64,000 nt of DNA, from the NCBI RefSeq assembly GCF_014645695.1, contig NZ_BMMF01000015.1, forward strand, positions 62,001 through 126,000, written 5' to 3'. Shown here one piece after another: positions 25,625 to 32,923 of this stretch; position 1 is the first letter of the stretch, and each line of letters begins with the position of its first letter. The position numbers and the translations under genes are program-made. Below the pieces are notes generated by a model, which saw only the letters and a program-made list of their open reading frames with translations, had not been told where the DNA came from and ran no database searches. This DNA comes from Salinarimonas ramus. GTDB lineage: Bacteria; Pseudomonadota; Alphaproteobacteria; Rhizobiales; Beijerinckiaceae.

Positions 25625-25638
25625 TTGCGCTCCGGCAA
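25625..25638 (+). promoter_or_regulatory. Crp/Fnr-type (NnrR-like) site upstream of the RIC operon
   Basis: TTGCG-CTCC-GGCAA differs at one base from the perfect palindrome TTGCGCCAGCGCAA found three more times in this window. It is centred about 59 bases before the ATG at 25691, a spacing that recurs at the other copies. Control by the NnrR-like regulator is inferred. Confidence 0.6.
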
Positions 25639-25690
25639 CGTCCCCGACGCCGTCGTCGGGCAATGGTCGGGATGAAGGGAGCACCCGACC

Positions 25691-26212
25691 ATGGCGACAT
25701 TGACAGATTGCACCAGCCTCGCGGAGGCGCTCGAAACCGACGAGCGGATCTACGATCGTTTCGTCGCGGCGGGCTCCGCGTTCCAGCGCCTCGCCAAGGT
25801 CGTCATGCGCGAGGACACGGCCGGCCGGCTGACGCTCGCCGACATCGCGCGGATGGGCGGCGTTCCGCTCGCATCCGTCCTGCCGGACGCCGAGAGCGTG
25901 TCGGAGCGCACGCTCTCCCGCCAGTCCCGACCGACGCCGGTCGCAGCCGTCTTCGACGCGCGCCCGATGCTTGCGGCCGGCTTCGAGCCGCTGCCGTCGA
26001 TACTCGACTTCGTCGAGGAGCTCGCGCCGGGATCGTCCTTCGCGGTCGAGGCCTCGTTCGAGCCCAAGCCGCTCGTGCGGCTGTTCGAAGGACGCGGCTA
26101 CTCGGCCAATTCGCAGGCGCTCGCAGCCGATCATTGGCGCGTCGAATTCCAACCGGCCATCGAGGAGACGGACGCGTGCCTTCCCCTCGGCGCGCCATCA
26201 GCCCAGCCTTGA
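25691..26212 (+). CDS. DUF1858-like plus DUF2249 protein
   Basis: The protein has 173 residues. The N-terminal half resembles the small helical DUF1858/ScdA-N type domain (L-T-L-A-D-I-A-R-M-G-G-V-P-L-A-S-V-L). The C-terminal half is a DUF2249 domain with its signature F-D-A-R-P-M-L-A-A-G-F-E-P-L-P, P-G-S-S-F-A-V-E-A-S-F-E-P-K-P-L-V-R-L-F and G-R-G-Y. Such proteins commonly accompany denitrification and NO-stress genes; no enzymatic role is known. The next gene, the Fe-S repair protein, starts 10 bases after the stop, so the two form an operon. Confidence 0.8.
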   Translation: MATLTDCTSLAEALETDERIYDRFVAAGSAFQRLAKVVMREDTAGRLTLADIARMGGVPLASVLPDAESVSERTLSRQSRPTPVAAVFDARPMLAAGFEPLPSILDFVEELAPGSSFAVEASFEPKPLVRLFEGRGYSANSQALAADHWRVEFQPAIEETDACLPLGAPSAQP

Positions 26213-26222
26213 AAGGGCAGCC

Positions 26223-26873
26223 ATGACCACCCTCGCAGAGACACAGACCCTCACCCTGGCCGAGCGCAGCGTCGGCGAGATCGCGACGAGCGTTCCCGGC
26301 GCGACCGCAATCTTCCGCAAGTTCAAGCTGTCCTTCTGCTGCGGCGGCGAAGCGCCCCTGGCGCAGGCGGCCGCCGAGCGCGGGATCCCGCTCGAGACGC
26401 TGCTCGCCGAGCTGTCCGCTCTCGACGCCGTCATCCCTGCGGCCGATCCGGCCGACAAGGGCCGCATCGCGCAGCACGTCGCCGAGCGCTTCCATGCGGC
26501 TCACCGCCGCGAGCTGCCCGAGCTGATCCGGCTCGCCCGAAAGGTCGAGCGGGTCCACGGCGATCACGAGCAGGCGCCGCACGGCCTCGCCGACACGCTC
26601 GAGGATCTCGTCGCCACCCTCGCCGATCAGATGGAGCTGGAGGAGACAACGCTGTTCCCGGCCTTGTCCGCGGGAGATTCGTCCCGCCAGGAGGAGATTA
26701 CCGCGGAACATGCGGCGGTAGAGCGCGCGCTGCACGACCTCGAGCACTTGACCGACGGTTTCGCTCCGCCTCCGGGAGCCTGCCGCTCCTGGCAGGCGCT
26801 CTATCTCGGGGGCGCCAAGCTCGCCGACGACCTGCGCGCCCACCTCGCCCTGGAGCGCAGCCTCGTCGCCTGA
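26223..26873 (+). CDS. Iron-sulfur cluster repair di-iron protein (RIC/YtfE/ScdA/DnrN family)
   Basis: The protein has 216 residues. The N-terminal ScdA_N domain carries the conserved C-C in F-C-C-G-G near residue 37. The C-terminal hemerythrin-like bundle supplies di-iron ligands: H-x-x-E in A-H-R-R-E-L-P, H in V-H-G-D-H, E in M-E-L-E-E-T-T-L-F-P, E-H-A-A-V-E, and H-L-A-L-E near the end. The C-terminus is a few residues shorter than usual, ending soon after H-L-A-L-E. These proteins restore Fe-S centres damaged by nitric oxide. This fits the nitrate respiration island and the NnrR-like site upstream. Confidence 0.9.
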   Translation: MTTLAETQTLTLAERSVGEIATSVPGATAIFRKFKLSFCCGGEAPLAQAAAERGIPLETLLAELSALDAVIPAADPADKGRIAQHVAERFHAAHRRELPELIRLARKVERVHGDHEQAPHGLADTLEDLVATLADQMELEETTLFPALSAGDSSRQEEITAEHAAVERALHDLEHLTDGFAPPPGACRSWQALYLGGAKLADDLRAHLALERSLVA

Positions 26874-27004
26874 GGCCGAACCGCGACGAGTGCTGTTCGC
26901 CGTCACGCGCACGCACACCTCAGGAACCGCCCGGAATGGCAGCGGGCGGCACTATTCGCCAGATTGACGGCGTACGGCCAGCGAGCCCAAGAAGGAGAAA
27001 CTAG

Positions 27005-27205
27005 GTGAGTGATCCGGAACGACCGCCGAATCCGCTCGACGAAACGCCCGGCCCCGGGGCTCGGCCCCTGCCGGCGGGCTCGCCGAAACGGCCGGAGGAC
27101 CCCGGCAAGCCGGCGCCGGACGACGCCGGGCCGAGCGGCGTGCCAGAGGCCCCTCCGGCGGATCAGAAGGATCCGCACGGAGATGACGAGGATCATGGGT
27201 CCTGA
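27005..27205 (+). CDS. Small proline-rich disordered protein
   Basis: A GTG start with GAAGGAGA a few bases upstream opens a 66-residue frame made almost wholly of proline, glycine, aspartate and charged residues (N-P-L-D-E-T-P-G-P, D-P-H-G-D-D-E-D-H-G-S at the end). It has no hydrophobic core and is predicted to be disordered. I recognise no family. The good ribosome site is the main argument for a real gene; the composition could also arise by chance at high GC. Confidence 0.45.
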   Translation: MSDPERPPNPLDETPGPGARPLPAGSPKRPEDPGKPAPDDAGPSGVPEAPPADQKDPHGDDEDHGS

Positions 27206-27272
27206 CACGTGCAAGATGTCGACAATCCAGCCGGCGAGACGCTCTCGCCGGCCGCACGATGAGAGATGCTCC

Positions 27273-27659
27273 ATGGCTTCGAACGACTTCGACGCGCTGA
27301 TCGAGACGGCACTCGGCGAGAGCGGGGGGGCGCGGCTCCTCCTCGTGCTCCTAAGGTCTGAGACCGACGCACAGACGAGCGGCAGCGGCAGCCTCACGCC
27401 GGTTCTCGCCAACGACGTCGTGGTGGAGGCGGGAGTCGACCTCGATGCCGTGGTCCGTCAGGCCGACCTCGTCGGGTTGCCGTGGGACTTGATCATGGCC
27501 GCCGTCCTCACCGATCCGACGGGCAATGTCCCATCGAGCGCGGCCGCCGAGCCCCACCTGAAGAAGATGGCCGACGATCTCATGCGCAGCGGCGACGTGT
27601 CCCGCTACGCGGTGTTCGATCGGACGGGCAATCGACTGTCGATCAGCCGCGCCCACTGA
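27273..27659 (+). CDS. Conserved-looking hypothetical protein
   Basis: The protein has 128 residues from the ATG at 27273; the frame is open further upstream but that part is arginine-rich. It starts M-A-S-N-D-F-D-A-L-I-E-T-A-L, has a regular hydrophobic pattern (A-R-L-L-L-V-L-L-R-S-E, V-V-V-E-A-G-V-D-L-D-A-V-V-R-Q-A-D) and ends G-N-R-L-S-I-S-R-A-H. It has no signal peptide or membrane helix. Its end overlaps the end of the convergent DUF6455 gene by 17 bases. I do not recognise the family; the position suggests an NO/nitrate-linked function. Confidence 0.6.
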   Translation: MASNDFDALIETALGESGGARLLLVLLRSETDAQTSGSGSLTPVLANDVVVEAGVDLDAVVRQADLVGLPWDLIMAAVLTDPTGNVPSSAAAEPHLKKMADDLMRSGDVSRYAVFDRTGNRLSISRAH

Positions 27660-27972
27660 CCGGCGAGTACTCCCCTTCCGGCCTGTCTGCAGGTCCGCGC
27701 GCGGCGGCACGCGCGAAGAAGGCTCGGTTCGGGCAGAAGGGCGGCGCCGCGCCAGGCTCCGTCGCCCCGTCGCGCCGGGCGAGCCAGGCCTCGCACGCGC
27801 CCGCCGCCGGGCACAGCAGGCAGGCCGTGCGCGCCTCTGCGAAGGCGCGACCGCCATCCGGGACGAGGCCGTGCTCGGGCCGGAGGCCTACCGACGCGCA
27901 CATGGCGTCGAACAAGGCGTTGTGCTTCAGGACGCGGCGGACCCGCGGCCGCAGCGGTCGCGCCGCGATCAC
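27643..27972 (-). CDS. DUF6455 family Cys-rich protein (copy A)
   Basis: The protein has 109 residues from a GTG at 27972 that overlaps the stop of the upstream 28-residue membrane protein (GTGA), the start I prefer. After a basic lead comes L-F-D-A-M-C-A-S-V-G-L, then the diagnostic C-L-L-C-P-A-A-G-A-C-E-A-W-L and P-P-F-C-P-N-R-A-F-F. The pattern C-x2-C-x5-C-x3-L...C-P-N is shared with the copies at 39675-40070 and 61342-61584. The four cysteines could bind a metal or Fe-S cluster, but no function is established. A TTGCGCCAGCGCAA palindrome lies upstream of the two-gene unit. Confidence 0.72.
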   Translation of the reverse strand: MIAARPLRPRVRRVLKHNALFDAMCASVGLRPEHGLVPDGGRAFAEARTACLLCPAAGACEAWLARRDGATEPGAAPPFCPNRAFFARAAARGPADRPEGEYSPVSGRG

Positions 27973-28055
27973 AGGACACCGCCCGACAAGACGAGATACG
28001 CCGTCCACTTGACGACGACGAGCCCGGCGAGGGCCAGCGTCAGCTTCCGCTCCAT
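27969..28055 (-). CDS. 28-residue single-helix membrane protein, coupled to DUF6455
   Basis: The frame starts at the ATG at 28055 with AGGGAG seven bases upstream and encodes M-E-R-K-L-T-L-A-L-A-G-L-V-V-V-K-W-T-A-Y followed by a short hydrophobic end. It is a classic small membrane protein: charged N-terminus, one helix with an internal lysine/tryptophan. Its stop overlaps the GTG of the DUF6455 gene (GTGA), and the NnrR-like palindrome is about 70 bases before its ATG. All this argues for a real, regulated small gene. Its function is unknown. Confidence 0.6.
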   Translation of the reverse strand: MERKLTLALAGLVVVKWTAYLVLSGGVL

Positions 28056-28118
28056 CGATACGCTCCCTGGCAGCGACACCGTCGAGAGGTAGGTTGGTAG
28101 GACCGCCCGCGGCGGGCG

Positions 28119-28132
28119 TTGCGCCAGCGCAA
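28119..28132 (-). promoter_or_regulatory. Crp/Fnr-type (NnrR-like) palindrome TTGCGCCAGCGCAA
   Basis: This perfect 14-base dyad is identical to those at 40123-40136 and 61279-61292, each in front of a DUF6455 locus. It is centred about 70 bases upstream of the small membrane protein/DUF6455 unit. The TTG-N8-CAA frame is the general binding format of Fnr/Dnr/NnrR regulators. Confidence 0.75.
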
Positions 28133-28157
28133 GGTGCGACGGTTCAGGGGCGGCGGC

Positions 28158-28412
28158 TCATCGCGTGGCCGGCGCATTCTCAAGCGCGCCCGCGGGCGCG
28201 GTCGTCACCGGCGCGACGGGCCTCACCTGATAGAGGCGCCAGCTCCAGAAGGCGAAGGCGACCGCGAGGATCGCGACCAGGACGAGCCCCGCGATCGCCT
28301 GCCCTTGCCCCGGCCCGCCACGCCGCTTGCCCACGAAGCCGACGGCGACGACGATCAGCGCCACCAGCGCGAGGGCCATCAGCGCCCAGACGATTTCTCC
28401 GATGCCTATCAC
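28158..28412 (-). CDS. Small two-helix membrane protein
   Basis: The protein has 84 residues from a GTG at 28412, with GAGGGAG about seven bases before it. Two hydrophobic helices (about 5-28 and 38-60) are joined by G-K-R-R-G-G-P-G-Q-G-Q, and the C-terminal tail is polar and proline/alanine-rich. No family is recognised. It lies 25 bases downstream of the nar1 accessory genes on the same strand and may be the last member of that operon. Confidence 0.6.
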   Translation of the reverse strand: MIGIGEIVWALMALALVALIVVAVGFVGKRRGGPGQGQAIAGLVLVAILAVAFAFWSWRLYQVRPVAPVTTAPAGALENAPATR

Positions 28413-28437
28413 CAGCCATCTCCCTCCCGGCTCGTGC

Positions 28438-28680
28438 TCAAAGGAGAAGCCAAATCGTGATCAGGATGCCCCCGATCACTACCGCGGCCCAGACGTATGG
28501 CCACCAGCGGCCCTCCTCGCGCTGGACCGAGGCCGACTCCGCCGGCCCGGGGGTGCGCCGAGTCGTGTCGTGGGTCTCGTCCGTGCGCCGCTTCAGGGCG
28601 GGGTTGAGCCCGGGATCGTTCTGCGGGCGGCCTCCCGGGTCCGTCGGCAGGTCTCCCGTGTTCTTCGGATCAGAGCTCAT
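28438..28680 (-). CDS. Small tail-anchored membrane protein downstream of nar1
   Basis: The protein has 80 residues. A hydrophilic, proline/aspartate-rich N-terminal two-thirds (D-P-K-N-T-G-D-L-P-T-D-P-G-G-R-P) is followed by a single C-terminal helix (Y-V-W-A-A-V-V-I-G-G-I-L-I-T-I-W-L-L-L). Its ATG overlaps the stop of the preceding nar-associated gene (ATGA), so it is translated as part of the nar1 operon. No equivalent exists in nar2. The function is unknown. Confidence 0.65.
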   Translation of the reverse strand: MSSDPKNTGDLPTDPGGRPQNDPGLNPALKRRTDETHDTTRRTPGPAESASVQREEGRWWPYVWAAVVIGGILITIWLLL

Positions 28681-28994
28681 GATCGGGCCTCCTGGTCGGT
28701 GGTCGTCGTGGCCGTCTCGTCCGCGGCGAGCCGCCAGGCGATGATGTCGGCGAGGCAGGCGAGGCCCGGATCGTCCGTTCGACGCAGCCCCGAGGTCATG
28801 GAAGCCCATTCCTCCTCGCGCGCATGGCGCTCGAACGCGGTGAAGGAGGCGCGGGCGAAGCCGGCGAGCGTCTCGCCGGCGGCGCGCGCCGCCTCTTCGG
28901 CGCGCACGGCGAGTGCGGGCTCGTTGTGCGCGAGCCACGCCGCGAGCTCGCCGTCGGCCCGACGGGCGGCGGCGAGGAGATCGCCCAGCATCAT
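28677..28994 (-). CDS. Nar-associated small protein (copy 1)
   Basis: The protein has 105 residues, soluble and helical. It shares with the protein at 49259-49567 the opening M-L-G-D, a central G-F-A-x-A-x-x-x-A-F, then E-E/D-E-W-A/V-S, D-D/E-D-P-G-x-A-C-L and a final A-x-x-L. Both copies sit immediately after a PpiC gene at the end of a narGHJI operon. It overlaps the ppiC stop (ATGA). The strict linkage suggests a helper in nitrate reductase assembly; nothing more can be said from sequence. Confidence 0.72.
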   Translation of the reverse strand: MMLGDLLAAARRADGELAAWLAHNEPALAVRAEEAARAAGETLAGFARASFTAFERHAREEEWASMTSGLRRTDDPGLACLADIIAWRLAADETATTTTDQEARS

Positions 28995-29902
28995 CGCGCG
29001 TCCCCCGCGCCGGCGGGAATCCGGGACAGCTGGACGCCCTCGATGTTCGCGCGCGCGACGAGTTCCGCTACGTAGTCCGACGCGGCCTGCGACCAGCTGC
29101 GCGCTTCCAGCATGTCGGCGATGCGCTCGCGAACGGCTTCGAACGGCAGCACCCGTCCCGCGATGCGGCGGTGGAGCCGGACCGCATGCCAGCCGAAGCG
29201 GGACCGGACCGGCTCGCGATGGGTCTCGCCCTCGCTCAGGCTCTCGACGACGACCGCGAGCGAGGGAGCGATCTCGCGCAGGCGCACCTGCCCGAGCGAG
29301 CCGTCCTGCTTCGCCGAGGGGCAGGTCGACAGGCCGCGCGCCGCCTCCGCGAAGGCGGCCGGGTCGTCCCCGACCTCCGCGATGAGCGCGCGCACGGTCT
29401 CCTCCGCTTCGGCGGAGGCGGCGTCGGCGTCGCCGTCCGGCTCGATCAGCACGTGCGAGACCTCGAACAGGTCGGGTGTGCGGAAGCGGTGCGCATTCTC
29501 GTCGTAGAAGCGCCGCTCTTCGTCGCCCGCGACGGGAACCACCTCGATGCGGGCTTCCAGGAGCGCGCGGATCAGGGCGTCGTCCTCGGGCTCGTGGTCG
29601 TCCGCCTCGGTCGCGAGGCCGAGACGTTTCGCCTCCCCGAGAAGCAGCGCGCGCACGATCAGCGCGCGGGCCGCTTCGCCCCAGGCCGTCTGCGGATCGG
29701 ACGCGGGATGGTTCTGCATCTCGCGCGCGATGGCCTCCGGCGAGATCTCGACCCCTTCGACGCGCACCGGCGCGACGTCGAGGGGTGGCGGCGGCTCGGA
29801 CGCCGGCCCGCCGCCGCAGCCGCCGCTGCTGCAGGCCTCGGGCATCGTCGGCGCCGGGCGTCGCGTCGTTGCGCGATGGTCGATCTCGATGCGATGGGCC
29901 AT
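28991..29902 (-). CDS. PpiC-type peptidylprolyl isomerase of the nar1 operon
   Basis: The protein has 303 residues with no signal peptide, so it should act in the cytoplasm. An N-terminal S-S-G-G-C-G-G-G segment (about residue 25) is followed by a SurA/NifM-like helical region (A-I-A-R-E-M-Q-N-H-P). The parvulin domain (about 140-255) has F-E-V-S-H-V-L-I-E-P, C-P-S-A-K-Q-D-G-S-L-G-Q-V and F-G-W-H-A-V-R-L-H-R. Parvulin-type foldases next to narGHJI are generally thought to help maturation of the cytoplasmic NarGH part. The paralogue at 49578 lacks the CGG segment. Confidence 0.85.
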   Translation of the reverse strand: MAHRIEIDHRATTRRPAPTMPEACSSGGCGGGPASEPPPPLDVAPVRVEGVEISPEAIAREMQNHPASDPQTAWGEAARALIVRALLLGEAKRLGLATEADDHEPEDDALIRALLEARIEVVPVAGDEERRFYDENAHRFRTPDLFEVSHVLIEPDGDADAASAEAEETVRALIAEVGDDPAAFAEAARGLSTCPSAKQDGSLGQVRLREIAPSLAVVVESLSEGETHREPVRSRFGWHAVRLHRRIAGRVLPFEAVRERIADMLEARSWSQAASDYVAELVARANIEGVQLSRIPAGAGDAR

Positions 29903-29904
29903 GG

Positions 29905-30693
29905 CTATTGTCCACTCTCGGCCTGGCTGCGCATCGTCGTCTGGCCGCCGTAGGTCGGCGCCGCTCCGGGCTCTCCGTGGGAAGGCGCGTAGTGCGGACG
30001 CTTCAGCGCGGAGAGCTGGCGCACGATCTGGTAGCCGGGCCTGAACAGGAACCAGATCGGGGCGCTCCAGATATGGACGAGCCGGGTGAAGGGCGTGATC
30101 AGGAACAGCGTCAGCCCGAGGATGATGTGCAGCTTGTAGACGAGCGCCACCTCCGAGATCAGCGTGGCCGCCGTCGGATCGAAGCGCATGAGCCCGCTTG
30201 CCCAGCCCATGAACAGGACCATCTCCTCGCCGGACAGATGCTGCATCGTCCACCAGGTGGTGGCGACGCCGACGACGAGCTGCAGCCACAGCAGGGTCAG
30301 CACCGCGATGTCGCCGAAGGACGAGGAGCGCCGGATGCGCGGCTCGAACAACCGGCGATGGAGCAGCAGCGACGTTCCGACGAGCGCCGCAATGCCGGCG
30401 ATCCCGCCCACCACGAGGGCGGCGAGCTGCTTGAAGCCGTGCGTGATCCCGAAGGCGTCGAAGACGCCGATCGGCGTCAGGAGCCCGATGAAGTGCCCCA
30501 CCAGCAGGACGAGCAGGCCCATGTGCATCAGGTTCGAGCCGATCGTCAGCTGACGGCGCCGCAGGAACTGGCTCGACTGCGAGCGCCAGCTGTACTGGTC
30601 CTTGTCGAACCGCAGAATGCTCCCGAAAACGAGCACGGTCACCGCCAGATACGGGTACCAGCCGAAGGCGAGCTGGTTGATGAAGGCGTTCAT
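29905..30693 (-). CDS. narI: Respiratory nitrate reductase gamma subunit, NarI (nar1)
   Basis: The protein has 262 residues and five membrane helices. Haem b ligands typical of NarI are visible: H in L-M-H-M-G-L-L-V-L-L-V-G-H-F-I-G-L near residues 57 and 67, and H in Y-K-L-H-I-I-L-G-L near 187 together with R-L-V-H-I-W-S-A-P. The C-terminal cytosolic tail is longer and more polar than usual (A-L-K-R-P-H-Y-A-P-S-H). It oxidises quinol at the periplasmic side and passes electrons to NarH. Its ATG overlaps the narJ stop. Confidence 0.95.
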   Translation of the reverse strand: MNAFINQLAFGWYPYLAVTVLVFGSILRFDKDQYSWRSQSSQFLRRRQLTIGSNLMHMGLLVLLVGHFIGLLTPIGVFDAFGITHGFKQLAALVVGGIAGIAALVGTSLLLHRRLFEPRIRRSSSFGDIAVLTLLWLQLVVGVATTWWTMQHLSGEEMVLFMGWASGLMRFDPTAATLISEVALVYKLHIILGLTLFLITPFTRLVHIWSAPIWFLFRPGYQIVRQLSALKRPHYAPSHGEPGAAPTYGGQTTMRSQAESGQ

Positions 30694-31400
30694 GAGCGCT
30701 CTCCTTCGTGGCCGCGCGCGGCGGTGGAGGGGGGACGGCGCCCCGACCTGATCTTCGCGACGATCCCGGTGGGTCCGCCCATCTCGTGGGGTGTGGAGAA
30801 GGTGACGGGCGCCTCCTCCCATTCGGCGTCGATGTCAGCCGCATCGTCCGACGCGGCGCTCTCCTCGAGCCCGGCCAGCGCATCGGCGTCGACCTTCCCC
30901 GCGGCGAGCCCGACGACGGCCCGAAGCACGGCGGCATAGGGCGTGGCCCGCGACTCGAGCCGCTCGGCGAGGGCGACGAAGACGTGCAGCGGCTCGGCCA
31001 GGAACGCGCGCGCCTCGCGCGGAGGCAGGCAGGAGGCGAACTCCAGGAAGACGGGGATGAAGTCGGGAAGCTCTGTGGAACTCATCAGGGATCCATGGCT
31101 CGCATAGTGCTCGCCGAGGTCGATCATGGCCTGGCCGCGCTCGCGGCTGTCCCCATGCACGTGCTCGAAGATGTGGAGCGACAGCGAACGCGAGCGGTCG
31201 AACAGCTCGCTGTAGGCGGCCTGGGCGGCGAGCAGATCCTGCGTCTCGAGGGTGGAGAGCAGCGGCTCGAGCGCCGCCCTCGCTTTTCGATCGAGCGCGC
31301 CCTCGGCCGCGAGCGCGGTTCGGATCTCCCCGACATGCGCCAGGAGCTCCGATGAGGGATAGGCGAGGAGCGCGGAGAGCGCGCGGAGGGTCGTTCTCAT
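30690..31400 (-). CDS. narJ: Nitrate reductase assembly chaperone, NarJ/TorD family (nar1)
   Basis: The protein has 236 residues, soluble and helical. Typical family segments include L-R-A-L-S-A-L-L-A-Y-P-S-S-E-L, Y-S-E-L-F-D-R-S-R-S-L-S-L-H-I-F-E-H-V-H-G-D-S-R-E-R-G-Q-A-M-I-D-L, and L-P-D-F-I-P-V-F-L-E-F. NarJ binds the NarG N-terminus and promotes molybdenum cofactor insertion. Four-base overlaps with narH and narI at both ends. Confidence 0.94.
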   Translation of the reverse strand: MRTTLRALSALLAYPSSELLAHVGEIRTALAAEGALDRKARAALEPLLSTLETQDLLAAQAAYSELFDRSRSLSLHIFEHVHGDSRERGQAMIDLGEHYASHGSLMSSTELPDFIPVFLEFASCLPPREARAFLAEPLHVFVALAERLESRATPYAAVLRAVVGLAAGKVDADALAGLEESAASDDAADIDAEWEEAPVTFSTPHEMGGPTGIVAKIRSGRRPPSTAARGHEGERS

Positions 31401-32923
31401 GTCGGCACATCCATGAAGGGCTTGCGCGGCGTATGCTTCGCGCCGCCGAAGAGGTTGGTCTTCGTCGAGCCGTTGGTTCCTTCCCGGAACCCGAAGCCCG
31501 TCGAGCCGCGCAGCGCGTAGGCGTCCTCCTCGAGCTCGCGGTGGGTGGTGGGGATCACGTAGCGGTCCTCGTAGGCCGCGAGCGCCATGATCCGGTACAT
31601 CTCCTCGATGATCTCGGGCGTGAGGCCGACGCGCTCGGCGATCGCCGGCTCGACCTTCCCTTGAACGCTGCGGGCGCGCATGTAGGCCCGCATGGCAAGC
31701 ATGCGCTCCAGCGCCCGTACGATGGGCTCCTCGTCACCCGCGGTCAGGAGGTTCGCGAGGTAGCGCATGGGGATACGCAGCGAACCCACATCCGGCATGC
31801 CGTCCTTGGCCGACATCTTGCCGGCCTCGGCCGCCGACTGGATCGGCGAGAGCGGGGGCACGTACCAGACCATCGGCAGCGTGCGGTATTCCGGGTGGAG
31901 CGGGAAGGCGATCTTCCAGTCCACCGCCATCTTGTAGACCGGCGAGCGCACGGCGGCTTCGAGCCATTGCTCCGGCACGCCGTCGATGCGCGCCTGCTCG
32001 CACACCTGCGGGTCGTTCGGATCGAGGAAGATGCCGAGCTGCGCCGGGTAGAGGTCCTTCGGGTCCTCGACCGACGCCGCCGCCTCGATCCGGTCCGCGT
32101 CGTAGAGCACCACGCCGAGATAGCGGATGCGGCCGACGCAGGTCTCCGAGCAGACGGTGGGCTGGCCGGTCTCGATGCGCGGGTAGCAGAAGATGCACTT
32201 CTCGGATTTGCCGGAAGACCAGTTGTAGTAGATCTTCTTGTACGGGCAGCCGGAGACGCACATGCGCCAGCCGCGGCACTTCTCCTGGTCGATCAAAACG
32301 ATCCCGTCCTCGGCGCGCTTGTAGATCGCTCCCGAGGGGCAGGACGCCAGGCAGGACGGGTTGAGGCAGTGCTCGCACAGCCGCGGGAGATACATCATGA
32401 AGGTCTTCTCGAATTCTCCGTAGATCTCCTTCTCGATGCCTTCGAAGTTGTAATCGTGAGAGCGCTTTTCGAACTCGCCGCCGAGCATGTCCTCCCAATT
32501 GCCGCTCCACTCGATCTTCTCGATGACCTCGCCAGTGAGCAGCGAGCGCGGCTTGGCGGAGGGCTGGGCCTGGAGCTCGGGGGCGTTCTGCAGCCACTCG
32601 TACTCGAACGTGTAGGGCTCGTAGAAGTCGTCGATCTCGGGCAGATGCGGATTGGCGAAGATCTTGGCGAGGATGCGCCATTTCGAGCCCTGGCGCGGGA
32701 CGATCTTGCCCCGCTTGTTGCGGACCCAGCCGCCCTGCCAGCGCTTCTGGTTCTCCCAATCCTTCGGGTAGCCGATGCCGGGCTTCGTTTCGACGTTGTT
32801 GAACCAGACGTACTCGACGCCTTCGCGGTTGGTCCAGACGTTCTTGCAGGTGATCGAGCAGGTATGGCAGCCGATGCACTTGTCGAGGTTCAGCACCATT
32901 GCGATCTGAGCGCGCACTCTCAT
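31397..32923 (-). CDS. narH: Respiratory nitrate reductase beta subunit, NarH (nar1)
   Basis: The protein has 508 residues. Four Fe-S cluster-binding groups are intact: C-I-G-C-H-T-C-S-I-T-C near residue 16, C-E-H-C-L-N-P-S-C-L-A-S-C-P, C-R-G-W-R-M-C-V-S-G-C-P (a Trp in place of one Cys, as expected for the 3Fe-4S site), and C-I-F-C-Y-P with C-S-E-T-C-V-G-R. It conducts electrons from NarI haem to NarG. The start at 32923 overlaps the narG stop. The much longer open frame upstream is antiparallel noise through narG. Confidence 0.96.
   Translation of the reverse strand: MRVRAQIAMVLNLDKCIGCHTCSITCKNVWTNREGVEYVWFNNVETKPGIGYPKDWENQKRWQGGWVRNKRGKIVPRQGSKWRILAKIFANPHLPEIDDFYEPYTFEYEWLQNAPELQAQPSAKPRSLLTGEVIEKIEWSGNWEDMLGGEFEKRSHDYNFEGIEKEIYGEFEKTFMMYLPRLCEHCLNPSCLASCPSGAIYKRAEDGIVLIDQEKCRGWRMCVSGCPYKKIYYNWSSGKSEKCIFCYPRIETGQPTVCSETCVGRIRYLGVVLYDADRIEAAASVEDPKDLYPAQLGIFLDPNDPQVCEQARIDGVPEQWLEAAVRSPVYKMAVDWKIAFPLHPEYRTLPMVWYVPPLSPIQSAAEAGKMSAKDGMPDVGSLRIPMRYLANLLTAGDEEPIVRALERMLAMRAYMRARSVQGKVEPAIAERVGLTPEIIEEMYRIMALAAYEDRYVIPTTHRELEEDAYALRGSTGFGFREGTNGSTKTNLFGGAKHTPRKPFMDVPT

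Noticed and set aside
27331-27360. CTCCTAAGG inside the hypothetical gene at 27273
   Set aside because: It lies in a coding region and has no CCCGGA partner.
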